A stretch of 64,000 bases of DNA from Anaerococcus sp. Marseille-P3625 (GTDB taxonomy: Bacteria > Bacillota > Clostridia > Tissierellales > Peptoniphilaceae): assembly GCF_900232825.1 (NCBI RefSeq), contig NZ_OCTP01000011.1:62001-126000 (forward strand). The letters run 5' to 3'. Both the position numbers and the translations under genes were made by a program. Shown piece by piece: positions 36,780 through 45,018 of this stretch (positions are counted from its first letter, which is position 1; the number at the start of each line of letters is the position of its first letter). The notes beneath the pieces are model-generated. The model was not told where the DNA came from, did not search any database, and was given only the letters and a program-made list of their open reading frames with translations.

Positions 36780-37118
36780 CTAACCATTTTCTTTTTTTGA
36801 TAATGCATTATTAACTTTGTATCCAATGATGAAGTAAAATAACATTTGTAATATAACTATAATTGTCATAGTTTTAATATTTATACAATTGCTAAACATT
36901 AGTATAATATTTAGCAACATAAAAGATAAGGCATATAATCTCAAAAGTTTAGCTGCATACTTATGCGCATGCTTCCAGTTTTGTTTTGATTTTGTACTTA
37001 ACGCTGTTCTAAATCCACTATATTTAGCAATATCCCCCTTTGCTTTGTACTCATAATAAAAAGATAAAAAAAGCCCTGATATGGGCAATAGACTAATTAC
37101 AACTTTTTCAAAATACAT
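36780..37118 (-). CDS. SdpI-like membrane protein
   Basis: Small membrane protein of 112 residues with about three hydrophobic helices (about 5-22, 58-76, 82-102). After the first helix it carries YSGFRTALSTKSKQNWKHAH, which resembles the SdpI/YhfL pattern (FRT..S....W..AH). SdpI is an immunity protein against the SdpC toxin in Bacillus, but many relatives have no known role, and no toxin gene is seen here. It sits alone between the hsdM remnant and a GNAT gene. Gap 37119-37319 holds no clear gene. Confidence 0.6.
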   Translation of the reverse strand: MYFEKVVISLLPISGLFLSFYYEYKAKGDIAKYSGFRTALSTKSKQNWKHAHKYAAKLLRLYALSFMLLNIILMFSNCINIKTMTIIVILQMLFYFIIGYKVNNALSKKENG

Positions 37119-37319
37119 ACGTAAACCTTCCCAATTTTTTAGCTTCTTTACTAATGAGGATGATCCTCAACAAACATTTTAAGTATTTTTACTTGGTTTT
37201 ACAAACAAATAGATAATGATTACTTGCCCCTAGTAATTCTTCTTTGTCACAATGAGCGAGGTGCCAGTCAATATATCTTTGCTATAACATTTGTAATGAT
37301 AAAAGACTTAAAACAAATC

Positions 37320-37727
37320 CTATTTCATAAAAGCCACAGACTTATATTTGCTAACCTTTGTAAATCCGTTCTTCTCATAAAACTTTATCGTTTTATCAGT
37401 GTCATCTGTCAGCAAAATAATTTGTCGAATATCTTTATACTCATCAAGAATTATTTTTAATAGCTGACTTCCAATTCCTTTTTTCTGATATGCTTGTAAA
37501 ACTAAAATATCTTGAATATAAATAATTGTTGAGCTATCACCTACTACTCTTGCTAAACCTACTAGCAAATCATCATCCCAAGCTGTCCAAACTTTCAAGG
37601 AGTTGATTATAGCTTGTTCTAGTTTTGATGGATTAGATGTGTAGGCCGTCCAAGAAACGTCACCGTATAAATTCATGATACTGTCTATATCTGGTATTAC
37701 TTGCTCTTTTATGATAATTTCTCCCAA
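37320..37727 (-). CDS. GNAT-family N-acetyltransferase
   Basis: Acetyl-CoA-dependent acetyltransferase of unknown substrate. The 135 residues form one GNAT domain: the first strand and helix (IIIKEQVIPDIDSIMNLY), a central strand YIQDILVLQAY, the acetyl-CoA pyrophosphate loop QKKGIGSQLL, and the last strand FYEKNGFTKV. The ATG is preceded by AAGGAG within the 10-base gap after the AlbA_2/HTH gene, so the two are probably one transcript. Confidence 0.88.
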   Translation of the reverse strand: MGEIIIKEQVIPDIDSIMNLYGDVSWTAYTSNPSKLEQAIINSLKVWTAWDDDLLVGLARVVGDSSTIIYIQDILVLQAYQKKGIGSQLLKIILDEYKDIRQIILLTDDTDKTIKFYEKNGFTKVSKYKSVAFMK

Positions 37728-37737
37728 TGTATTCTCC

Positions 37738-38991
37738 TTAGATTATGACTTTATTATATTTAGTTGATCTTCCGCCACCAATTTTTTCAATCAAGTTTTT
37801 ATTTATTAATTCATCTAGCAAATTGAGAACTTTGGACCTGCTATATCCACTTATTTCTGCTATAGATTTCGTGGTATCGTTACCTTTACTTATTAATGAT
37901 AAAATTTGGTTTTCTTCATCGGTTAAATCTATCTTCTTAATTACTGGAAGTATTATTGAAATAGAGTTTTGGCTTATATTAAACTTTGGTCTAGTGTAGT
38001 ATTTTTTGTAGGATTCAATTATTCTTCTAATACCAGTACCAAATTGTTCGATAATATCTAATCTAAAGAATACATTTGCAATAATTGGATTTCTTATTAC
38101 AGATAGGTCACCTTTTAAATACTCTTCTTCAGTTATTGTTTTTGGAAGCCCTCCAGGTGAGGATATTTCTATCCTATCATCATACATAGAAATTCTTATC
38201 TTGGATTTAATATCCCATCTTCTATGAACCAAAGCATTTGCAACAGCTTCTCTAAAAGCATCTTCAGGTATTTGTTGATATCTGTTACGTTTAGATCCTT
38301 CAATTCTTTCATATTGGTAGTTGCTTTTATAAATAGCTAGGCTATCTTCAAACTGTTTTAAAATTGATTGACCACTGAGATTTTTTCTTTCAAGTATGGT
38401 ATTGATATCTTCGCCAAACCTAGCTATATCAATTCCAACCATATCATTAGTGTCAGAAAACAATTCTCCAGCAATTGAATAATAATCATATTCATTACTG
38501 TATAGCTCTAATGTTTTTAGGATATCTAGATTTAATTCATTTATATTCAGTTCTTTTTTTAGTTCTTTTTCTAGATAATCAAATGTAAATTCTTTTTGAT
38601 TACTTTTTAGCGAATCATACGATTTATTAGAACTTTCTAATATGAGGCTTTGGAGCTCTAGATTGTCCATTTCAATACTCGATGTCCCATGTCTAATATA
38701 GGCTTTTGAATTATAAAAGTATGGCTTATGCTTACCTGCTTTTACTTTCAAAGTTAAAGTTGAATTATCATTTATTTTTAGACTATATGTGGGATTTGGG
38801 TTTATAGAATCATTTATAGTATTTTCTATATTTAAAGCAAGGATATCAGGATTTTCTAATCCCACAAGCTCTCCATCATCATTTATTCCAAATATTATCT
38901 CTCCACCTTCATAATTTGCAAAGGCACTGACAGTTTTAAGAAAAGATTTGCTAAATTTTTCTTTTAATTCTAGATTTGATGTTTCTTTCAT
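37738..38991 (-). CDS. AlbA_2 (Schlafen-like) / ATPase-fold / winged-helix protein
   Basis: Likely DNA-binding regulator or defence-related protein of 417 residues. The N-terminal AlbA_2 domain (about 1-110) has the usual LELKEKFSKSFLKTVSAFAN and GGEIIFGINDDGELVG. A middle region follows, then a GHKL-like domain (EDAFREAVANALVHRRWD near 230, EISSPGGLP, GTGIRRII) and a C-terminal winged helix (about 355-417; SIAEISGYSRSKVLNLLDEL). It is often annotated as an ATP-dependent DNA helicase RecG-like protein, which is misleading. GAGG precedes the ATG. Repeated GCGAATA sites overlap and precede its promoter, suggesting self-regulation. Confidence 0.85.
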   Translation of the reverse strand: MKETSNLELKEKFSKSFLKTVSAFANYEGGEIIFGINDDGELVGLENPDILALNIENTINDSINPNPTYSLKINDNSTLTLKVKAGKHKPYFYNSKAYIRHGTSSIEMDNLELQSLILESSNKSYDSLKSNQKEFTFDYLEKELKKELNINELNLDILKTLELYSNEYDYYSIAGELFSDTNDMVGIDIARFGEDINTILERKNLSGQSILKQFEDSLAIYKSNYQYERIEGSKRNRYQQIPEDAFREAVANALVHRRWDIKSKIRISMYDDRIEISSPGGLPKTITEEEYLKGDLSVIRNPIIANVFFRLDIIEQFGTGIRRIIESYKKYYTRPKFNISQNSISIILPVIKKIDLTDEENQILSLISKGNDTTKSIAEISGYSRSKVLNLLDELINKNLIEKIGGGRSTKYNKVII

Positions 38992-39007
38992 ATATACCTC
39001 TATTAAT

Positions 39008-39035
39008 ATTATATATTCATTTTACGAGAATACAA
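39008..39035 (-). promoter_or_regulatory. Promoter of the AlbA_2/HTH-GNAT unit with an overlapping GCGAATA-like site
   Basis: Minus-strand TTGTAT (39035-39030) and TATAAT (39013-39008) are spaced by 16 bases. TTTACGAGAATA (39021-39032), a variant of the upstream repeats, fills the spacer and touches the -35, where a bound protein would block transcription. Confidence 0.55.
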
Positions 39036-39047
39036 AATAATCAAATA

Positions 39048-39091
39048 AATTTTACGCGAATAATCACGCGAATATTTATTCGCGTAAAATT
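39048..39091. repeat. 16-bp perfect palindrome of GCGAATA repeats
   Basis: AATTTTACGCGAATAA (39048-39063) is perfectly complementary to 39076-39091, with 12 bases between. The loop itself contains another copy, CACGCGAATA (39065-39074). With the copy at 39021-39032 this makes four related sites in 70 bases, upstream of the AlbA_2/HTH gene. Confidence 0.85.
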
Positions 39092-39181
39092 ATTCTGTGT
39101 GATTATTATTTTACTATCCTTTTCACAGGCGAATTGGCTATAATTAGTCATTTCCCAATTTTAATAATCTCGTAAATTATT

Positions 39182-39217
39182 TTGTGCGAATAAGTTTTAA
39201 TGAGCTTATTCGCACAA
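39182..39217. repeat. 13-bp perfect palindrome related to the GCGAATA repeats
   Basis: TTGTGCGAATAAG (39182-39194) is perfectly complementary to CTTATTCGCACAA (39205-39217), with a 10-base loop. It shares the GCGAATAA core of the palindrome at 39048-39091 and ends 2 bases before the start codon of the DUF4926 remnant. Confidence 0.85.
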
Positions 39218-39219
39218 TC

Positions 39220-39415
39220 ATGTTGAAAAAGAAATTTAAAGAATATGATAAAGTCAAAACTTTAGTTGAAAAAAGATGAATATCCACCAACCACTATTGG
39301 TATTATCGTAAGTTTTTATCCTAATTTTGATTATTGTTAAGTCGAACTCTGGGACACTGATGGAAATTCTTTAGATGAAGTAACTTATGAAACAAAGAAA
39401 TTCAAATTATTTTAA
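39220..39415 (+). pseudogene. Broken DUF4926-like gene
   Basis: From the ATG at 39220 the frame reads FKEYDKVKTLVEK and is then interrupted. One extra A in the run at 39269-39274 shifts the frame; beyond it the next frame gives DEYPPTTIGIIVSFYPNFDY, a stop TAA at 39338-39340, then VELWDTDGNSLDEVTYETKK and a final stop at 39413-39415. The reassembled protein of about 64 residues resembles DUF4926 (a short domain with a DxG-x-IV and YEVEF-D-DG pattern, often the small partner in two-gene cassettes). Two independent lesions make it a pseudogene. Confidence 0.6.
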
Positions 39416-39465
39416 ACATACTTGTCGGTATTAATTTAACAAAAAAAGCTATATCAAGCTAAAGA

Positions 39466-39541
39466 AATACCAGAGCTAGTTTAGTTCTAACTCTGGTATT
39501 AGATCCAACTTTATGGGGTCACCTTATTTTAGGTGCTTTTT
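39466..39541 (+). other. Hairpins after the DUF4926 remnant
   Basis: AATACCAGAG (39466-39475) pairs with CTCTGGTATT (39491-39500) without a T run. A small CACCT/AGGTG hairpin (about 39521-39536) with a T5 tail follows and could end plus-strand transcription. No gene is seen in 39416-39575. Confidence 0.45.
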
Positions 39542-39575
39542 AAGATTGGCTGATTTTTCAATTAAATGGCTTCGT

Positions 39576-41225
39576 TTATCTCTTTCCGCTTACTTCCATA
39601 TAATAGTGGTCTTGGTCCTTGGATAGGCTAAGGCTCTTAATGTTTTTTTCTAAATCAAAGGCAAAGTTTCCTTCTCTCATGTCTAGCTTGTCGTAGTCGA
39701 TGATTTCTGTTTCGAATTTATCCAAGTCTATAGATGAGTTTATCTTATTTAATAGATCGTATCCAAATACTCCTTGCTCATTTCTCTCACCGTAGTAGTC
39801 GTAGGATCCTTGCTTGTAAGAGCTTATAGTTATTTGGCTTGTTTGATTTTCTCCTAGTTCGATTTCAAATTCAGCAAAGATAATTCTTTGGGTGTTTGTT
39901 ACATCCATTAGGTCAATATTGCCATCTTCGTATCTCATCATTGGTTTTTCGCTTAATGCACCTGTTTCAAACAGTTCTTTGATGTAAAGAGCTTTGAATT
40001 CTTCGTAGGATAAGGTGTATGATGGAATATTGTGATTTTCAATTTTCCAGGAAGCAAAGTCTCTTTGTCTGGATTCTTGGTTTCCCTTATAGTTGTCATA
40101 TAGGATTGGTAGGGCCAAGTCTAGGGCAGCATCTAAGCTCATTTCCTCTCTTTCTAGGTCTGCACCAGCATTTTTTAAGTTATTTCTAAGCTTGCTTGAT
40201 GTGCCATCGTAGCCATCCCAACCTCCTGTGCTTTGAGCTTCGATTTTTACTTTTGGTGTGTCTTGGCCTTGGATAATTAAATAGTGATTATCTTTATGGT
40301 AGGGGTTTTCACCCTCTTTTGGGATGGAATATTGGTAAAATTCTTCTTTGCCATCATCAAATTTGCCAAAGCCATCAAAGCCTAGGCTTAGAACCTTGGA
40401 CTTATCCCTATCAATTTCTATTCCTGCTACTAAGGTTGGATTTTCATCTTCAGGGCTTTCATCACAGTAGCTATTTGTAAAGCTATAAACTGTTACTGGA
40501 ATGTCCTCAGCATCTGGGGCTTGGCTTAGAGCGTCTTTTAAATATGACTCTTCGTTTAGAGTTTTTTGGTAGGCTTCCCAGGATTCATAATCCTTGAGGT
40601 TTAAGGTTTCTGCTGGATCTATTTCATTATTTGTAGAAACAAAGTCCCCCGTATATTTGCCATAAGACAATTTTGCCTGCAAAACTTTCCCATCTTGGTC
40701 AATTTTTGGATATGAGCTGGCCAAGTCATCAGCGCTTGATACAAAAGGATAGAAAAGTTTTATTTTCTTTGCTGGTCCTGTGTTTTTTATCTGATATTGG
40801 TCTGTTAGCAAGGCTGTTCTCGGGCTTTGATCTGCAGCGTTTGTAGTAAAGAAATCAAAAGTTAATTTACGGTCAGCTTTTATATCCTCTTTCTGATCTG
40901 TAGAGCCTATAATTAGGGGTAGGATTGGTCCCTCATATTGCATAAATTGGCAAGACTCATCAGTTGTTATTTCTTCGGATGGACCCAACTCTTGCCTAGA
41001 ATCAGAGCCTGGAAGCTTATCTTTCAAAAATCTAACAGAAACAACTACTAAGGTTAGACATGCTGCAAGAGCAGCAATTTTTTTCCATGAAAAAGCTTTA
41101 TTTTTGACCTTGGTGGTCGGGTCAATGATTTGACCCTCTCTTGATTTATAGGTATCTTCTTCTAGATCGCCCATAGCCTTAAAGAGTATCTCGGCATTTT
41201 TATTTTCCTTATTTTCCTTTTTCAT
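39576..41225 (-). CDS. DUF4179-type membrane protein, putative partner (anti-sigma) of the adjacent sigma factor
   Basis: Bitopic protein of 549 residues. A cytoplasmic N-terminus (about 1-48) is followed by one membrane helix (about 49-66: KKIAALAACLTLVVVSVRFL) and a long, acidic extracellular part. Firmicutes proteins of this layout encoded directly after an ECF sigma factor usually act as sensors or anti-sigma factors. Here the start overlaps the sigma gene by 4 bases (ATGA). The DUF4179 match is from overall layout and is less certain than the topology. It is followed by a gap with no clear terminator. Confidence 0.7.
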   Translation of the reverse strand: MKKENKENKNAEILFKAMGDLEEDTYKSREGQIIDPTTKVKNKAFSWKKIAALAACLTLVVVSVRFLKDKLPGSDSRQELGPSEEITTDESCQFMQYEGPILPLIIGSTDQKEDIKADRKLTFDFFTTNAADQSPRTALLTDQYQIKNTGPAKKIKLFYPFVSSADDLASSYPKIDQDGKVLQAKLSYGKYTGDFVSTNNEIDPAETLNLKDYESWEAYQKTLNEESYLKDALSQAPDAEDIPVTVYSFTNSYCDESPEDENPTLVAGIEIDRDKSKVLSLGFDGFGKFDDGKEEFYQYSIPKEGENPYHKDNHYLIIQGQDTPKVKIEAQSTGGWDGYDGTSSKLRNNLKNAGADLEREEMSLDAALDLALPILYDNYKGNQESRQRDFASWKIENHNIPSYTLSYEEFKALYIKELFETGALSEKPMMRYEDGNIDLMDVTNTQRIIFAEFEIELGENQTSQITISSYKQGSYDYYGERNEQGVFGYDLLNKINSSIDLDKFETEIIDYDKLDMREGNFAFDLEKNIKSLSLSKDQDHYYMEVSGKR

Positions 41226-41779
41226 AATATTTCCTCGCTTTCTAAGCTGTCTTTTAAATTTTTTCTAAGCCTATGAAGCTTTGTTACAAGATTGTTGTAC
41301 TTATAATTTGAATTTGAGGCGATCTCCTTGATTGGCATAGCGTAGAAGTAACGCTTTAGAAAGATTGTTTTATCTTCGTCAGATAAGTTGTTGACAAAGT
41401 TATTTAGAAGCCTTAACAAGTCCCTATAAATTATCTCTTCTTCCAAATCATAGGCACTTGGGATGGCTTCATCTAGCTCGTCAAGGATTAGTGGCATTTG
41501 CCCGCCTCCCCTTTTTTCGGCATGGATTTTTCGATAGGAATCTAGGGATAAATTCCTTGTAATTTTTGCCAAAAATAATTTGAAAACATTGGGATTTTGA
41601 GGCGGAATACTCCTCCAAGTCGTAAGGTAAGTATCGTTGACACATTCCTCTGCACTTTGAAAATCGGCCAAAATATTATTAGAAATCCTAAAGCAATATG
41701 GTCTATATTTTAGGTCAGTTTCTTTTATTGCAGCTTCATTCCTATCAAAATATAATTTGATTATGTCCTTATCATCCAT
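41222..41779 (-). CDS. ECF-type sigma-70 family RNA polymerase sigma factor
   Basis: Alternative sigma factor of about 185 residues. Region 2 lies at about 20-85 (YRPYCFRISNNILADFQSAEECVNDTYLTTW, core binding and -10 recognition; ALAKITRNLSLD-like LAKITRNLSLDSYRK) and region 4 at about 120-180 (LSDEDKTIFLKRYFYAMPIKEIA, helix-turn-helix for the -35). The start is uncertain: GAGGGGG fits the ATG at 41779 or a TTG at 41782 better than the GTG at 41791. It is coupled to the downstream DUF4179-type gene and divergent from a purine permease. Confidence 0.88.
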   Translation of the reverse strand: MDDKDIIKLYFDRNEAAIKETDLKYRPYCFRISNNILADFQSAEECVNDTYLTTWRSIPPQNPNVFKLFLAKITRNLSLDSYRKIHAEKRGGGQMPLILDELDEAIPSAYDLEEEIIYRDLLRLLNNFVNNLSDEDKTIFLKRYFYAMPIKEIASNSNYKYNNLVTKLHRLRKNLKDSLESEEIL

Positions 41780-41825
41780 CAAAGCATTCACCCCCTCTAT
41801 CCTATAAGACGTATTTTAGCGAGAA

Positions 41826-41855
41826 ATATTACATAGAGCTTATATTTTTTCCCAA
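41826..41855 (-). promoter_or_regulatory. Possible promoter of the sigma factor operon
   Basis: Minus-strand TTGGGA (41855-41850) and TAATAT (41831-41826), spacing 18. It is a modest vegetative match; ECF operons are often autoregulated from a different promoter that I could not identify. Confidence 0.35.
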
Positions 41856-41876
41856 TCTAATAAAACTATTCATATT

Positions 41877-41927
41877 ATATCAGATATTTATTTGGAAATT
41901 TTTATTTTCTTCCAATAAATTTGATAT
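41877..41927. repeat. Imperfect dyad upstream of the purine permease promoter
   Basis: ATATCA and ATTTATT with GGAA (41877-41897) mirror TTCCAATAAAT and TGATAT (41910-41927), interrupted by single mismatches. It ends 3 bases before the permease -35, so it is placed as an operator would be. Confidence 0.55.
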
Positions 41928-41930
41928 TAC

Positions 41931-41960
41931 TTAGCAAAAATAGTAAATATTTAGTATAAT
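41931..41960 (+). promoter_or_regulatory. Promoter of the purine permease gene
   Basis: TTAGCA (41931-41936) and TATAAT (41955-41960), spacing 18. The leader to the ATG at 41991 is only about 24 bases, too short for a purine riboswitch. Confidence 0.5.
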
Positions 41961-41990
41961 GACCTTGTATCATTTAATAAGGAGGATTAG

Positions 41991-43310
41991 ATGGAAAAGG
42001 AAACGTTTAATGAGAGAGTTTTTAAACTCAAAAAACACGGTACTGATACAAAAACCGAGATTATGGCTGGTATTACTACTTTTATGACCATGAGCTATAT
42101 TCTTGCAGTTAATCCTAGTATTCTTGGCGATGCTGGTATGGATTCTGGTGCAGTGTTTACAGCTACAATTTTAGCTTCTATTGTTGCTATGCTAATGATG
42201 GCTTTTTATGCTAATATGCCATTTGCTTTATCTGCTGGTATGGGACTTAATGCATTTTTCACTTACACAGTTGTTATGCAAATGGGTAAACCATGGCAAT
42301 TTGCTTTGACTGCGGTATTTATTGAAGGACTTATTTTTATACTTTTATCTTTCACAGGTTTTAGGGAGGCTTTGTTTAATTCAATTCCTATAAATCTAAA
42401 AAAAGCAGTTTCTGTAGGAATTGGTTTATTTATTGCTCTTATTGGCTTGCTAAATGCAGGTATTGTTGGTCTTGGCGAAGTTTCACTTTCTTTGAATACT
42501 CTTGCTAGCAAGGAAGGTTTTGTATTTTTCTTAAGCTTAGTTATCATGGTTGTGATGACTGCAAGAGGAGTTAAGGGTGCTTTGCTTTGGGGTATGCTTA
42601 TTTCAACAATTATTTCTTTATTTTTGGGCGTAAGTCATTTGCCTGATGGAAATGCAATTGTTTCAGCACCACCATCAATAAGCCCAATAGCTCTTAAATT
42701 GGATTTTTCAAATGTATTTTCTCTTGAAATGTTCTCAGTTTTGTTTGCATTTTTGTTTGTAGATATTTTTGATACAATCGGAACATTGACAGGAGTTGCA
42801 ACTAAGGCTAATATGCTTGATGAAAATGGAAATTTACCTGATGGATCTAAGGCTTTACTTTCTGATGCTATTGGAACAACATTTGGAGCTTTGCTTGGTA
42901 CATCAACTATTACAACTTTTGTTGAATCATCTGCAGGTGTTGCAGAAGGAGGAAGAACAGGTCTTACTACACTTACAACAGCAATTTGCTTTGCTATTGC
43001 AGCATTTTTCTTCCCACTATTTTCAATTATTCCAAGTCAAGCAACATCAGCAGCACTTGTAGTAGTTGGATTATTCATGCTAACAACTGTTGCAGAGATT
43101 GATTTTTCAGATATTACAGAAGCATTTCCAGCTTTCATGACAATTTTGATGATGCCTATAACATATTCAATTGCCGAAGGAATTTCTTTTGGAATGATTT
43201 CTTATGCTGGAATCAAACTTTTAACTGGAAAAGGAAAAGAAGTATCACCACTAGTTTACATTCTAGCTTTGGTATTCTTAGCAAGATACTTACTTCCATT
43301 ATTTTCATAG
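41991..43310 (+). CDS. NCS2/AzgA-family purine (hypoxanthine/guanine/adenine) permease
   Basis: Proton-coupled uptake of purine bases. The 439 residues form about 12-14 membrane segments and carry the AzgA-branch landmarks: GITTFMTMSYILAVNPSIL near residue 27, SAGMGLNAFFTY near 80, FVDIFDTIGTLTGVATKANM near 255, and GTSTITTFVESSAGVAEGGR near 303. AGGAGG precedes the ATG. The product would fit with the xanthine phosphoribosyltransferase gene at 45739-46314, though they are not in one operon. A terminator follows. Confidence 0.93.
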   Translation: MEKETFNERVFKLKKHGTDTKTEIMAGITTFMTMSYILAVNPSILGDAGMDSGAVFTATILASIVAMLMMAFYANMPFALSAGMGLNAFFTYTVVMQMGKPWQFALTAVFIEGLIFILLSFTGFREALFNSIPINLKKAVSVGIGLFIALIGLLNAGIVGLGEVSLSLNTLASKEGFVFFLSLVIMVVMTARGVKGALLWGMLISTIISLFLGVSHLPDGNAIVSAPPSISPIALKLDFSNVFSLEMFSVLFAFLFVDIFDTIGTLTGVATKANMLDENGNLPDGSKALLSDAIGTTFGALLGTSTITTFVESSAGVAEGGRTGLTTLTTAICFAIAAFFFPLFSIIPSQATSAALVVVGLFMLTTVAEIDFSDITEAFPAFMTILMMPITYSIAEGISFGMISYAGIKLLTGKGKEVSPLVYILALVFLARYLLPLFS

Positions 43311-43334
43311 TTTTTAGAAAATTTTATAATTTTA

Positions 43335-43370
43335 AAAGGATTGCCAATTTTTGACAATCCTTTGTTTTTT
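43335..43370. terminator. Terminator between the purine permease and DUF77 genes
   Basis: AAAGGATTG (43335-43343) pairs with CAATCCTTT (43355-43363), followed by GTTTTTT. It stops the plus-strand permease transcript at the converging DUF77 gene. Confidence 0.85.
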
Positions 43371-43665
43371 ATAATTTACTTTTTACTGATTTTACCTTAT
43401 CTTCCATGTGGTAATTTTTATCTCTTCTATCGTCCATTTTTATTACTGTATAAACTCTATCTGAGCCAGCTTTGAAAACTTCTTCTTGCATTTTTCTTGC
43501 AATTTCAAAGCACTTATCAGGATCTGCTTCAATTACTGTTCCCATTGGGTTTAGCTCGTGCTTTACATCATAATCTTTCAAAATTCTACTAGCACTTGCT
43601 ACATACTTACTTACAGAAGTTTCTTTGCTTCCTATTGGTATTATGCAAATTTCCATTACTGCCAT
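43369..43665 (-). CDS. Thiamine-binding-like protein (MTH1187/YkoF-type, DUF77)
   Basis: Small cytoplasmic protein of 98 residues. It shows the ferredoxin-like repeat of the MTH1187 family: EICIIPIGSKETSVSKYVA, LKDYDVKHELNPMGTVIEAD and GSDRVYTVIKMDDRRDK. Family members bind thiamine-like ligands or act as small tetrameric binding proteins; the role in cells is not settled. AGGAGG precedes the ATG. It lies 15 bases downstream of the M18 aminopeptidase gene and is probably co-transcribed. Confidence 0.88.
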   Translation of the reverse strand: MAVMEICIIPIGSKETSVSKYVASASRILKDYDVKHELNPMGTVIEADPDKCFEIARKMQEEVFKAGSDRVYTVIKMDDRRDKNYHMEDKVKSVKSKL

Positions 43666-43680
43666 AATTTCCTCCTAATA

Positions 43681-44949
43681 TTAAACTTCATAAAATGCCT
43701 TATAAATTTTGTAAGCCTCATAATGATCATCTATGCCCCCAAGTTCTCTAATTGAGTGCATGGCAAGAATCGGCTCTCCCACATCAATTGATTTGATGCC
43801 AAGTAGGCTTGATGCAATTGGTCCAATGGTTGAACCACCTTGTTTGTCATTTCTATTATGAAACTTTTGAATCTTACAAGAAATTGAATTTGCAAGATCT
43901 ATTAGTCTAGGATTTGATCCTATATTTGATGAATAAGCTCCATTTGCTGCAGTTTTTATTACCAAACCACCATTCATTTTGATTTTATTGGTTGGATCAG
44001 AATATTCCTTGAAATTTGGGTGAATAGCGTGAGCTTGGTCAGCAGAAATTAGATAGGAATTATTCATAGATATATAAAAATCTTCCTCATCCAAAGAATT
44101 TAAGAAACAAATTCTTTTAAGAGTATCTTTCAAAAAAGGCGAAAAAGCTCCAGCTGCTGTGCGTGAACCTATTTCCTCATTATCATTTAAGACTAGGACA
44201 TTATTTTTCTTATTATCCGCATGGCAAAGTGCCATTAGAGATGCATGGACAGAGCCAAGATTATCAATTCTTCCAATTTGATACATATCGTTGATAATAG
44301 ATCCTTTTTGTCTATCATAAAGTCCCAAATCGTAATCGAGAATGTCAGATGCCTTTATTGATAATTCTTCTGATATTAAATTTTCTATAAAACCACCCTC
44401 AAATTCATCTGTAATAGTCTTTACAATTGGATAAAGATGATTTTGCGGATTAAATTCAAAACCCTTATTGGCTTCTCTATTCATGTGAATAGCAGGATTT
44501 GGGATAGTTAGTAAATCTTTGTCAAAATTTACCAAAGATTCTTTTATCTTACCATCTTTTTTGTAAGAAACTTTTCCTGCAAGAGATAAGGTTCTATCAA
44601 GCCAAGTCGTATAAATCATTCCTCCATAAGGCTCGATATTAAATTTCAAATATCCCTCATCTTTGATTTCTGGATTTGATTTGATTTTAAAAGTTGGACT
44701 ATCGGTGTGAGATCCAATAATATCAAAACCTTTTGTCAAATCAGATGAAAGAGTAAAGGCGATTAGAGCAGAATCATTGCGGGAAACATAATATTTGCCA
44801 CCTTTCTTAATTTCCCATTTCTCATTTTCCCTTAACTCTTTAAAACCATAATCCTCTAAAATTTCCTTTGCATTTTTTACTGCAAAATAATTTAAGGGAC
44901 TAGCATCAATAAAATTAATTAAATCTTTACAAAATTCTAAATTATTCAT
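43681..44949 (-). CDS. apeB: M18-family aminopeptidase (ApeB type)
   Basis: Zinc aminopeptidase of 422 residues, the second M18 enzyme in the window. Metal-binding and catalytic segments are IGSHTDSPTFKIK near residue 78, DNEEIGSRTAAGA (catalytic Glu) and the C-terminal LAMHSIREL. The N-terminal INFIDASPLNYFAVKNA is typical of the ApeB/aspartyl-aminopeptidase-like branch, distinguishing it from the enzyme at 22682-24064. AGGAGT lies before the ATG. The DUF77 gene follows 15 bases later. Confidence 0.93.
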   Translation of the reverse strand: MNNLEFCKDLINFIDASPLNYFAVKNAKEILEDYGFKELRENEKWEIKKGGKYYVSRNDSALIAFTLSSDLTKGFDIIGSHTDSPTFKIKSNPEIKDEGYLKFNIEPYGGMIYTTWLDRTLSLAGKVSYKKDGKIKESLVNFDKDLLTIPNPAIHMNREANKGFEFNPQNHLYPIVKTITDEFEGGFIENLISEELSIKASDILDYDLGLYDRQKGSIINDMYQIGRIDNLGSVHASLMALCHADNKKNNVLVLNDNEEIGSRTAAGAFSPFLKDTLKRICFLNSLDEEDFYISMNNSYLISADQAHAIHPNFKEYSDPTNKIKMNGGLVIKTAANGAYSSNIGSNPRLIDLANSISCKIQKFHNRNDKQGGSTIGPIASSLLGIKSIDVGEPILAMHSIRELGGIDDHYEAYKIYKAFYEV

Positions 44950-45018
44950 AAAATTAATATACTCCTCTTAAATGAAAATAATAAATATATGTTAGCTATG
45001 ACAAGTAATAAAAATGAT

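Noticed and set aside
37189-37278. 30-codon minus-strand frame ending ASNHYLFVCKTK, like the end of a methyltransferase
   Set aside because: Too short, bounded by a stop at both ends, and no upstream part of such a protein is seen. It may be a gene remnant but I cannot support it.
38992-39220. CRISPR array
   Set aside because: The GCGAATA repeats are short, unevenly spaced, in both orientations and have no unique spacers of constant length; they look like operator sites.
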